Made by a program: the position numbers and the translations under genes. Shown here one piece after another: positions 16,895 to 26,000 of a stretch of DNA of 64,000 bases. Origin of the DNA: Euryarchaeota archaeon UBA23. GTDB lineage: Archaea > Thermoplasmatota > Poseidoniia > Poseidoniales > Thalassarchaeaceae. The notes beneath the pieces are model-generated. The model was given only the letters and a program-made list of their open reading frames with translations, was not told the origin of the DNA and made no database searches. Where the stretch lies: positions 1 to 64,000 of the forward strand of contig DAIJ01000016.1 in the NCBI GenBank assembly GCA_002498725.1, given 5' to 3'. Position 1 is the first letter of the stretch. Every line of letters begins with the position of its first letter.

Positions 16895-17045
16895 TTATTT
16901 GAATTCTTGAATCCCGAATCAGTTGTTTACCTTAATGGGTCTATGGATTAGTCATCTTTGAGGACAACTATTGAAAAGGGTAGTGCCGCTCGCCGGTGCG
17001 TCCGATGATCGTGGAGAGAATCGGTTTACTACGTCGGTGAACTCA

Positions 17046-18401
17046 ATGGATAAGACGATGAAAGAAGTATATGATAGCGTTATTGCAAGAGATCCTAATC
17101 AGCCAGAATTTCATCAGGCAGTTGAAGAGGTTCTTGAAAGCCTTGGGCCGGTAATAGAAAAACATCCCGAGTATTTACCAGTCGTACACTCTATGGTTGA
17201 GGCCGAGAGAATAATTCAGTTTCGGGTGCCTTGGTATGATGACAATGGTAATTTGCATGTGAATAGAGGTTTTCGCATACAGATGAATAGTGCAATAGGG
17301 CCTTACAAGGGAGGTTTACGCTTCCATCCTTCTGTAAATCAATCAATATTGAAGTTCCTTGCATTTGAACAGGTATTCAAGAATTCTCTTACTCAATTGC
17401 CAATGGGTGGTGGAAAAGGAGGGTCCGATTTTGATCCAAAGGGGAAATCTGATGCTGAAGTCATGCGTTTTTGCCAATCATTTATGTTAGAACTTTGGAG
17501 ACATATTGGTGCAGATTGTGACGTTCCTGCTGGCGATATTGGAGTAGGTGGAAGGGAAATAGGCTATCTTTTTGGTATGTACAAAAAGCTTCAGAATGAG
17601 TTTACAGGAGTTTTTACTGGAAAGGGGCGATCATATGGTGGCTCTCTGATTCGTCCGGAGGCTACAGGATATGGTCTAGTATACTTCGCACGAGAAATGC
17701 TTGCAACAAAGGGTAAATCCTTCGATGGGGCCACCGTGTCGATAAGCGGAAGTGGAAATGTCGCGCAGTTTGCTTGTGAAAAAGTACTAGATCTCGGAGG
17801 AGTTCCTATTACTATGTCTGATTCTTCAGGGTGGATTCATGATCCAGCAGGAATAGACAGAGAGAAGTTAGCTTGGATAATGGATCTAAAGAATAACCGT
17901 AGAGGTAGAATTTCTGAGTATGCAGAACATTTTGATGGTGTAACTTTCAATAAATCAGAACCTGAACCTGCTCTGAACGGTTTATGGGGTGTTAATGTTG
18001 ACGTTGCTCTACCATGTGCTACACAAAACGAAGTAAATGGAGAAGAGGCAAAGATGTTAGTTGCCAATAATGTAATGGCAGTTGCTGAAGGAGCAAATAT
18101 GCCTTGCACTCCAGAGGCAGTTGAGGTATTCCTTACGAATGGAATTTTGTTTGCTCCAGGGAAGGCTAGTAACGCTGGGGGGGTAGCAACATCTGGTCTT
18201 GAGATGAGTCAAAATTCACTACGTCTTTCATGGACTCGTGAGGAAGTAGATAATCGTCTAGAGGCAATCATGGTTAAGATCCATAAAGAAGCATCTGAAA
18301 CCGCTTCAAAATATGGCATGGAAGGAAATTATGTTGCAGGAGCCAACATTGCAGGATTCCTTAAGGTAGCTGAGGCAATGACAGCCCAAGGCATGATCTA
18401 G
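17046..18401 (+). CDS. gdhA: NADP-type glutamate dehydrogenase, bacterial-like
   Basis: It interconverts glutamate and 2-oxoglutarate plus ammonia. The protein tracks the E. coli-type hexameric enzyme along its whole length: RDPNQPEFHQAVEEV near the N-terminus, SAIGPYKGGLRFHPSVN, PMGGGKGGSDFDPKGK (catalytic Lys region), PAGDIGVGGREIGYLFGM, the Rossmann turn SISGSGNVAQFA, and APGKASNAGGVATSGLEM. The frame extends back to a TTG at 16971, with GAGGA before it. The ATG at 17046 gives 451 aa starting MDKTMKEVYDSV, matching the usual family start, so it is preferred. The close resemblance to bacterial rather than archaeal GDHs suggests lateral acquisition. A T7 tract follows the stop. Confidence 0.96.
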   Translation: MDKTMKEVYDSVIARDPNQPEFHQAVEEVLESLGPVIEKHPEYLPVVHSMVEAERIIQFRVPWYDDNGNLHVNRGFRIQMNSAIGPYKGGLRFHPSVNQSILKFLAFEQVFKNSLTQLPMGGGKGGSDFDPKGKSDAEVMRFCQSFMLELWRHIGADCDVPAGDIGVGGREIGYLFGMYKKLQNEFTGVFTGKGRSYGGSLIRPEATGYGLVYFAREMLATKGKSFDGATVSISGSGNVAQFACEKVLDLGGVPITMSDSSGWIHDPAGIDREKLAWIMDLKNNRRGRISEYAEHFDGVTFNKSEPEPALNGLWGVNVDVALPCATQNEVNGEEAKMLVANNVMAVAEGANMPCTPEAVEVFLTNGILFAPGKASNAGGVATSGLEMSQNSLRLSWTREEVDNRLEAIMVKIHKEASETASKYGMEGNYVAGANIAGFLKVAEAMTAQGMI

Positions 18402-18402
18402 A

Positions 18403-18409
18403 TTTTTTT
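18403..18409 (+). terminator. T7 tract after gdhA
   Basis: Seven consecutive T residues begin two bases after the gdhA stop codon. Archaeal RNA polymerase terminates on such T-rich tracts without needing a hairpin. The convergent ABC ATPase gene ends at 18465. Confidence 0.4.
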
Positions 18410-18464
18410 ATGGACTAGGTAGGTTAAGTTCCATCAGACAAATATCCATGATGGATTTCATTTC

Positions 18465-19235
18465 TTACGATTCTTTCTTAACATTTTCAATAATTTTGTC
18501 TTCATGCATAGAAGATAGGAATTTCTTCAACCTATCCGTTTTTGGTTCATTGATGATTGAGGATGGTCCTTCTTCTGCAACTTTTCCATTATCTAAGTAA
18601 ACTATTCTATCGGCTACATCTCTGGCAAAACTAATTTCATGAGTTACAATAACCATTGTCATTCCTTCATCAGCTAATCCACGGATAGTTTGTAGTACTG
18701 AGCCTATTAACTCAGGATCAAGCGCACTAGTTGGTTCGTCGAATAGAATAACTTCAGGCTTCATGGCTAAAGCTCTAGCTATTGCAACTCTCTGTTTTTG
18801 ACCACCCGATAGATTTCCAGGATATGCATTAATTCTTTCTAGCATATCTACTCTTTCGAGAACTTCAATAGCTACTTTTTCTGCATCCGATTTACTCATT
18901 CCTCGTACATGTCGTAACCCTAAAGTTACATTATCCAATACCTTTAGATGAGCAAATAACTCAAACGATTGAAAGACCATTCCTATTCTACTTCTTACAT
19001 TGTTTACGTCTGCATTTGGAGTATTAATTTGTTTTCCTCTTAGTTCTATAACCCCTTTAGTCGGCTCAATTAGTCGATTTATGCACCGTAATACTGTAGA
19101 TTTACCAGAACCAGAGGAACCAATTATTGCTACAGATTCTCCTTCATGAACATCGAAAGAAATTCCCCTTACAGCATGAACGCCACCGGGATATATTTTT
19201 TCCAGATCTAAAATAGATAATACTACATCAGCCAT
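18465..19235 (-). CDS. Polar amino-acid ABC transporter ATP-binding protein (GlnQ-like)
   Basis: This 256-aa ABC ATPase would power the adjacent permease. Walker A is GSSGSGKST, the signature is LSGGQKQRVAIARAL, Walker B is VILFDEPTSALDPE and the switch histidine is in VTHEISFARDVADRI. The pattern is that of the polar amino-acid uptake family (GlnQ/HisP). The start lies 1 nt after the stop of the upstream permease gene, so the two form one operon. No periplasmic-type binding protein gene accompanies them in this window. Confidence 0.93.
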   Translation of the reverse strand: MADVVLSILDLEKIYPGGVHAVRGISFDVHEGESVAIIGSSGSGKSTVLRCINRLIEPTKGVIELRGKQINTPNADVNNVRSRIGMVFQSFELFAHLKVLDNVTLGLRHVRGMSKSDAEKVAIEVLERVDMLERINAYPGNLSGGQKQRVAIARALAMKPEVILFDEPTSALDPELIGSVLQTIRGLADEGMTMVIVTHEISFARDVADRIVYLDNGKVAEEGPSSIINEPKTDRLKKFLSSMHEDKIIENVKKES

Positions 19236-19236
19236 T

Positions 19237-21357
19237 TTATGATCCTCCTGAAATTCCTAATCCCGGTATTCTTGTTTTCTCTTCTAATCTTCTTAGTAGT
19301 AATGCTAGTGTCCATGTAACTACAAAGTAAGAAATCATTACCATACCCCATGCCCAAAATACTTGGAACGTTACTGCAATGATTAGCCGTCCTTGTCTTG
19401 AAAGTTCTGCATATCCAATAACCATTGCAAGAGAAGAATTTAGAACAAGATTTACCATTTCATTTCCAATAGGAGGAATGCAAATTCTAATTGCCTGAGG
19501 CATAATTACTAATTTCATTGTTCCTAGATATGTTAAGCCAATACTTCTACCTGCTTCCATTTGTCCAGAAGGTATGGCTGAGATTGCTCCCCTAATTGTT
19601 TCACATTGGTATGCTCCTGAGTTCAATCCAAGAGTGAAAATTGCACTTATAAATGCACTTTCTCCCAATAAGAAATAGTCAACTCCATCATTACCAATTG
19701 GACCAATTATATTTTCATATACAGCCTGTGCTTCCATGCCAAGGCTTAATCCAAAATGAATGAACATGAATTGAACGATTAGCGGCGTGTTTCGGAAGAA
19801 GTCAGTATAGACTGTGGCAATTGAATTCAATGGTCTAATTTTCCAAGGATCAAATGTCAATGGCCCTAACTTAATTTTTGAGAATTTTCCATCACTGCTA
19901 ATGAATAATATTCCTAGAAATGTAATAGTGATTCCAATTCCAAATAGAGCAAAACCATGAGGATCTCCCACTGGTGTAAAAATATATTCAATTCCATTAA
20001 GTTGAAGTTCAGAAAAGCCCCTGAATCCATTCCAAAACAGATATATTCCAGTTATCGATAATCCACCTCCAACTAGTCTGACAATAATACTTGGTTTTCC
20101 TTCAATTAGACTTTTTAAGGTAGCTGGGGCCGTTTTCAGCATTGCTAACAGAACTCCTATTATGAATCCAAAAAGAATACCAAATCCAACAATTTTCACT
20201 GTAGCCTTAAATCCATCTAGAAGCATATCATCTGAATATTCAACAAAATCCCCAAAATTATTGTAATCAGGAATTTCAAATCCAACCAAGTTATTTTTGC
20301 CAGACGTATCTGTCCATAATATTACCCCATTGTCACCAACTACAATCCCTTTCTGATAATCTATCATTGCATGATCATTGAATGATGAAAATACATCCTG
20401 TGGAATCAAATTTGTTTCTACAATATTCCCTCCGTCTAGAGATACAGAAAGATAATTATTAGAACCAGCAAAAAGAATGATTGAGGCTGAAACAACCTCA
20501 ATTGAATTTATTGATCGCCCCAAACTGGTATCATATCCGTGAGATTCTATTTCTACTAAATTCCAATTTATTGCCCCTTCAGTTGTTGAAGAAAGAATTT
20601 GCCCCTCGCTTGAAACTGCAAACATTCGAAAGGGATTGTAGAAGCCTACTGAAACCAAATCTGAATTCCTAGTCTCTTCTGGAGATTCTCTAAAATCCCA
20701 TGATTGCCCTCCATCTTCGGTGTACAAAATTGTTCCTTCTTCTCCAACTATAATCCCTTTTTCATTATCGAGAAATGCGATATCTAGAAGTTTAGAATCT
20801 AAAGGATTAGACGCTTGATACCATTCTAAAACGTCGTCGTCTGTAGAAGAGGATGAACTTTTCCAAATGTTTCCATTGTCACCTATGACTATTATTCCTG
20901 ATTTCCCTTCACTAATAATTGTAATATCTGTCAATTCATTTGTGGAATCAATTTTTCCCAAATAAGTCCATGACCCATTTTCGGAAATCACAAAAACTCC
21001 TCCATCTGAAGAAAGAATGACAACATTTTCAGCATAAGAATCTGAGGCTATAATGTTTGAATCAGTTATTTTTTCGTGTAATTGCCAATTATTGCCTAGA
21101 TCATTACTTGATAACATAGTTCCTTGGTTTCCAAATACCCAAATTGTTTTTGTATTGTCATGTTCAACAATTACTGCAGTATTGAGATTTTGTTCAGTAC
21201 CTGATTCTCTAAATTCCCATCCCGATTCTATACTTTGACCTATGGCAGGAGCAACAGCCACCATTAGAAATATGCATACTAGTAAGCCAACCCGGGTCTT
21301 TTCATCAAGAGCAGACCATGAAAAAATCCGTTCGACACCGACGCGTCTGGCTGCCAT
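19237..21357 (-). CDS. Amino-acid ABC permease fused to an N-terminal extracellular beta-propeller
   Basis: This is an unusual 706-aa fusion. A signal-anchor helix (about residues 24-40) is followed by a secreted propeller (45-355) with Asp-box/Ycf48-like repeats, for example SSNDLGNNW, YTEDGGQSW and repeated GIIVGEEGTIL-type strands. The remainder (about 375-695) is a HisM/GlnP-type permease: LLDGFKATVKIVGFGILFG opens the domain, DFFRNTPLIVQFMF follows, and EAGRSIGLTYLGTMKLVIMPQA is the EAA loop that contacts the ATPase. Two extra helices are inserted at about 424-487. Ordinary members of this family are ~220-400 aa and rely on a separate binding protein; none is seen here. The frame is continuous, so this is a true fusion. 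The gene is divergent from purC. Confidence 0.9.
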   Translation of the reverse strand: MAARRVGVERIFSWSALDEKTRVGLLVCIFLMVAVAPAIGQSIESGWEFRESGTEQNLNTAVIVEHDNTKTIWVFGNQGTMLSSNDLGNNWQLHEKITDSNIIASDSYAENVVILSSDGGVFVISENGSWTYLGKIDSTNELTDITIISEGKSGIIVIGDNGNIWKSSSSSTDDDVLEWYQASNPLDSKLLDIAFLDNEKGIIVGEEGTILYTEDGGQSWDFRESPEETRNSDLVSVGFYNPFRMFAVSSEGQILSSTTEGAINWNLVEIESHGYDTSLGRSINSIEVVSASIILFAGSNNYLSVSLDGGNIVETNLIPQDVFSSFNDHAMIDYQKGIVVGDNGVILWTDTSGKNNLVGFEIPDYNNFGDFVEYSDDMLLDGFKATVKIVGFGILFGFIIGVLLAMLKTAPATLKSLIEGKPSIIVRLVGGGLSITGIYLFWNGFRGFSELQLNGIEYIFTPVGDPHGFALFGIGITITFLGILFISSDGKFSKIKLGPLTFDPWKIRPLNSIATVYTDFFRNTPLIVQFMFIHFGLSLGMEAQAVYENIIGPIGNDGVDYFLLGESAFISAIFTLGLNSGAYQCETIRGAISAIPSGQMEAGRSIGLTYLGTMKLVIMPQAIRICIPPIGNEMVNLVLNSSLAMVIGYAELSRQGRLIIAVTFQVFWAWGMVMISYFVVTWTLALLLRRLEEKTRIPGLGISGGS

Positions 21358-21491
21358 AGGCGCCTCGTAGCGAATGAAGAATATAGAATCGACCCGATAT
21401 GTATCAGTTGCCTAGGATGTTTTTTTTTCTGATTTTTATTGAGTTCCTCTATCAGAAATGTTCATCGGCGTCATAGCGAGGCCGACACCTC

Positions 21492-22403
21492 ATGGGCGAG
21501 ATGATTTACCATGGCAAAGTGAAACAAGTTTGGAGTACGGACGATCCCGATATCATTGAATTTCGATATACTGATCAGATATCAGTTTTTGATCAAATAA
21601 TACCTAGCCTTATTCCTAGGAAGGGGGAGTCTCTAAATCGAACTTCTTGTCATTGGTTTAAGTTAGTCAACGAGGCAGGAATTTGTGATACTCATATTAT
21701 TGAGATGAATGCTCCGGATCGAGTACTAGCAAGAAGATTCGATGTTGTTCGCGAACCGGGTGCAATTTCAAGAGATCAAGAGAATGTTTTCGTACCCTTA
21801 GAGGTAATCTGTAGACATTATTTGGCAGGAAGTGGGTGGCGTAGATATGCTAGAGGTGATGCACCTGCGGAAGAGTTTGGGTTTGCCCCAGGAACTGTGC
21901 TTGAACAAGGAGTAAAACTCCCTAAACCCTACCTTGAAGTTTCAACAAAATTCGAGAAATTCGATAGACTATTAGATAGAAAAGAGGCACTTGAGATTTC
22001 TAATTTAAGTGAGGATGAATTTGATTCCATACTTGACATTGTGGTTAAAGTAGATGAAATAATAGAGAGAGAAGCGTCTAAGAGAGGTTTGATCCATGTT
22101 GATGGTAAAAAGGAATTTGCCCTTGGTGAAGGTCGCAAACCTGTACTTGTAGATTCTTTTGGCACACTGGATGAAGATCGTTGGTGGGATTCTGAAGCCT
22201 ATTCACAGGGTAAAATCGTGCAACTATCTAAGGAATCTGTTAGAGTTCATTATCTTGATACTGGACATCATGATGAGCTATATGCAGCAAGAAATTCAGG
22301 TTCTGAAGAACCCCCTATTCCAGCACTACCCCAAGAGATCATTGATCAAACGGCTAATTTATACGCTGAAATGTTTGAGAGATTGACGGGTAATGAATTT
22401 TGA
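21492..22403 (+). CDS. purC: SAICAR synthase (phosphoribosylaminoimidazole-succinocarboxamide synthase)
   Basis: It joins aspartate to CAIR in purine biosynthesis with ATP. Family features include the N-terminal YHGKVKQVWST, YTDQISVFDQIIPSLIPRKGESLNRTS, FVPLEVICRHYLAGSGWRRYARG, LEVSTKFEKFDRLLDR, and VDGKKEFALGEGRKPVLVDSFGTLDEDRWW. The 303-aa length is in the range of longer SAICAR synthases. It is a single gene divergent from the transporter operon and convergent with a hypothetical gene 6 nt away. Confidence 0.95.
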   Translation: MGEMIYHGKVKQVWSTDDPDIIEFRYTDQISVFDQIIPSLIPRKGESLNRTSCHWFKLVNEAGICDTHIIEMNAPDRVLARRFDVVREPGAISRDQENVFVPLEVICRHYLAGSGWRRYARGDAPAEEFGFAPGTVLEQGVKLPKPYLEVSTKFEKFDRLLDRKEALEISNLSEDEFDSILDIVVKVDEIIEREASKRGLIHVDGKKEFALGEGRKPVLVDSFGTLDEDRWWDSEAYSQGKIVQLSKESVRVHYLDTGHHDELYAARNSGSEEPPIPALPQEIIDQTANLYAEMFERLTGNEF

Positions 22404-22409
22404 TTTGGG

Positions 22410-23033
22410 TTAGGAATGCCTTCGCATCAATAATCCACACCTTCTCTTCTCGGCTCCTCTTAGGATAATGACAAGATGCCGAAAAGCGTCAGAAACTCCA
22501 CCATCTATTGGTTCACTTGGATCAACCGTCCACTTTCCCTTTTGTATTACTCTTCTAAGTGAAGTGACCTCTTTTTGATTAAGCCATCCACATAATTCGA
22601 GGCCACCTAATCCATTAGAATAACCACTTTCTCCAAGAAATTCTTCTTTTAATCCTGAATTTAATTTCGCTAATAATTCATGTAGATCTTGTCCTCTTTT
22701 GTCATTAGTATATTCATGAAGATAATCAATAGCATTTCCTCCTTCAATAGGGAATCTACCAAGTCTCTCTCTAGATACTCCCTTGTCTAATGGTTCTGGA
22801 GGAGAATCATCTGAGTTCCATTCTAAACATGTTAAGAAAAGCATCATCGCAGGGTCAAAATCAGGCGCTTCTCCCTCTTTTAATTCTAGAATTGATTCTG
22901 GCATTCCTTCTAAATTTTTGAGATCAACATGATCTCCTGCCATCGATGCTTGAATCATAGGTATGGCTTCAATTGGGTCATATCTCAAAGGTTCAAAGGT
23001 ATGAAATGGGCTTGGAGGTATGTATCTATTCAT
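22410..23033 (-). CDS. Conserved-looking hypothetical protein (207 aa)
   Basis: I do not recognise this soluble protein. It has no signal peptide, membrane helix or obvious motif. The N-terminus is proline-rich (MNRYIPPSPFHTFEPLRYDP), the middle is acidic, and the C-terminal third is basic and ends RGAEKRRCGLLMRRHS. Its start lies 20 nt after the stop of the 1890-aa surface protein on the same strand, so the two are probably co-transcribed and may be functionally linked. Confidence 0.7.
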   Translation of the reverse strand: MNRYIPPSPFHTFEPLRYDPIEAIPMIQASMAGDHVDLKNLEGMPESILELKEGEAPDFDPAMMLFLTCLEWNSDDSPPEPLDKGVSRERLGRFPIEGGNAIDYLHEYTNDKRGQDLHELLAKLNSGLKEEFLGESGYSNGLGGLELCGWLNQKEVTSLRRVIQKGKWTVDPSEPIDGGVSDAFRHLVIILRGAEKRRCGLLMRRHS

Positions 23034-23053
23034 AGTATCACCAAAGATGATAA

Positions 23054-26000
23054 TTATTCACCAGTTAGACGCTTTAATCTACTTTCGAAATCATCTGATT
23101 TAGAATCCTCGATATATTCTTCTTCTAATTTTTCATCAATTTCTTCTTCAGCAGAATTATCATTATTCTCAATGGTATTTTCTGTATTAATTACAGAGTG
23201 CTCAACAATTTCTTTAATCTTCTCTTTCTTCTGTTTAGAAATTCGTTCTTTGATCACAGAATCAGTCATTTCAATTAGTCTTCTCCGTTCACGTTGATTA
23301 TTTATTATCCATCTAACTACAAAAGCTAAAGAAATAACCATTAAAGAACTTAAGATTGTAGTAATCCATTCAAAACCATCAGCATTATCTACAGAACCTC
23401 CTGACAGAATAATTCGCACTTCATCATCACTTGGATCTGAATCTAAATCCCAGGGGAATTCACAAGAAATTTCGGCAACTAATTCTGTACCATCTTCAAT
23501 ATTGTCTGGACGATCTATTTTCAGAGTAGGAGAGTATACAACCGTCATATCAATTGAATGTATGGAATTATATGGGTTTGCTGCTATCGCGATATTGCAA
23601 TCTGCATAATCCAGAAGATGTTCATTTTGTCTCTTTGTAAGTATCTTTAATTTCTGATCATCACCTTGTCCCTCAAATTCAATACCAACTAATCCAACAT
23701 TCCATTCAGAATTTCTTATCTCAAATGATTTCTCATTATTAGTCATTAAAACCCCTCTTACATCAATCATTCTCAAACTTAGTTTTCGCAATCCTGGATC
23801 TGGGTTCCAAAGTTCTGCAGAAAGGTTTACTGAAGTTAAACTTTGATTAATCCCAACAATTCCTTCTTTACTGTCGATCATACGGCCTTGATCGTCAATC
23901 AACATAATTGTATAATGGAATGTTTCGGTGCCGTTACCAATTGAGCATTCAGCATTTACATCGCCAAAAATTCCAGAAAGCGAACAATATGCTGATCTTG
24001 AGGATGGTTGATTAATATTCGCAGAATATGGTAAAACACTCAATGAGTCTACCGTTAACTGGCTCCCAACTTGATTTTCTATTGCATTCCAAGCCCATGC
24101 GCCTTCTATATCCCATTCTAATAATCCTTGAGAATCATCAAGAACATTTGATGAGGGGCTAGTTCCGTACAACTGGATCATCGCGCTATCTCCCTCCATT
24201 GCTATTATCACGGGTGAAGTTGCCCAAGAATGATCTTCTTTCTGGGTGTCAATTGCAATTTCTCTTTGGTTCCCTTCTGGGTCTTGGGCCAAGATTCTAA
24301 TTGTTTTTACACTTCCATCCCAATCAGAAGAAGGGATCAAATCTATTGGAACTCCTCTTATTTCATTCACTCCTAGAACTACTTCGGTAATTCCAGAGAT
24401 ATTCCATCCAATAGGTAAACTTAGAACTTCTAGAGAAATTGTAGTTGGAGCATTACCATTGTTTTGTAATTCAGCAAGAGGGAAGCCTCCATTTTCAGAC
24501 ACAATCCAAGCACCATTACTTGAGAGGGTAAAATCATGTATAACTGCAACTCTTAGAGGTAATGTTATTGTAGAATCCGTACTACCATCTCCTTCTCTTA
24601 ATCTTACATGTAATTCAACTGTTTTACCATGTCTTGCAGTAAAGGGGGGTGTAATGTCTAATTCAAGAGGAGCAGACTCTCCAGGGTCTAATGTTGGCAT
24701 ACTTTCTGGCGCCGTTATTTCCCAACCATTTTCTCCAGTAACATAAACTGAAACAAATGGTTCAGAAGGTGAATTTCCAAGTTGAATAACACTCAAAGAA
24801 ACAGTAGATCCAGCAGGGTCAATTTCTAGATTTGTATCAACGGCAATTGCATTCCATCCGGTCACATGTGCAACTTCTAAAGTGAATGACAGTGAGTACA
24901 CTTCTTCATCAAATGATATTCCGATCATGTAAATGCTAAATCTTGTTCCATTCCAAGAATTACTAGGCACCTCTATCGTCAAAGTAAGTATTCCTGTATC
25001 ATTTACAGCTACATTATTTGTTGATGACCCTATAATTCTCCATCCATCACTGGTATCTCCTTGAGTTTCGAAAACGGTTCCCGTGCCATTAATACTAAGA
25101 TCATCTACTAGATTCCCTACATTCTTTGCACTGACTTCGACTGCAAATGTATTTCCTGGTAGTACAGAAAATGTATCTCCCTCATTGACCAAAACATCAT
25201 TTCGATTTGTATCTATTTCCCATCTGTGATCTTGTCTTGCTTCTAAAATTAGATATATTGTTGAAAAAACATTTGCATCACCTTGTGAATTCATAGTAAT
25301 ACTAATGTTTACAGGTGTTCTTGCAGGTGTTGATTCTGGAAGAATCACTTGTAGAGGAAGAGTTCTAAGACTACCTGCTCCTAATTGTATAATTTCGCTT
25401 GAAAATGTAACCTCTACTCCAGGGTCTTCACTTAGATTAGAATCTAGTATGACTTCATATGACATAGAATATGAATCATCTCCATTTCCAGGATTATATA
25501 ATCGCACTGTGGCAGGAATTGCTGTTTCAACATCAGCGAGATTTGTATCTTCATTGGGTGAAATCAATACTAAAGTTGCTCTATATATTTGTAACACCTC
25601 AACTGATAGTCGTATTGTATGTTCAATTCCAACATTGCTTTGATCAATAAATGAGTGATAAGCAGGTGGTGCATCTACTGGTAACACCAATGTCAAGGTT
25701 CCAGTTAATCTAGAACCCGGCGCTCCTGTCATAATTAGAGTATCAGAATTTAGAGATAAGGCACCCGATGAGGTCCACGCCCAATCTTCAATATCCATTC
25801 CTGCTTCAGACAGCGACCATTCTAATGTTGCCGAATCATTAGGCATGTCTGCCTTTACATTCCAAGTAAGAGTATTTTCGGGCATACTTCTTTGATGATC
25901 TGACTCTGTGACGACCCCACTCGCAACAAAATTAAGTTGAACATTTTGGCAAGTCTCATCTTCACCAAAACCTACACACATCGATAGTGGTGTAGTGACT

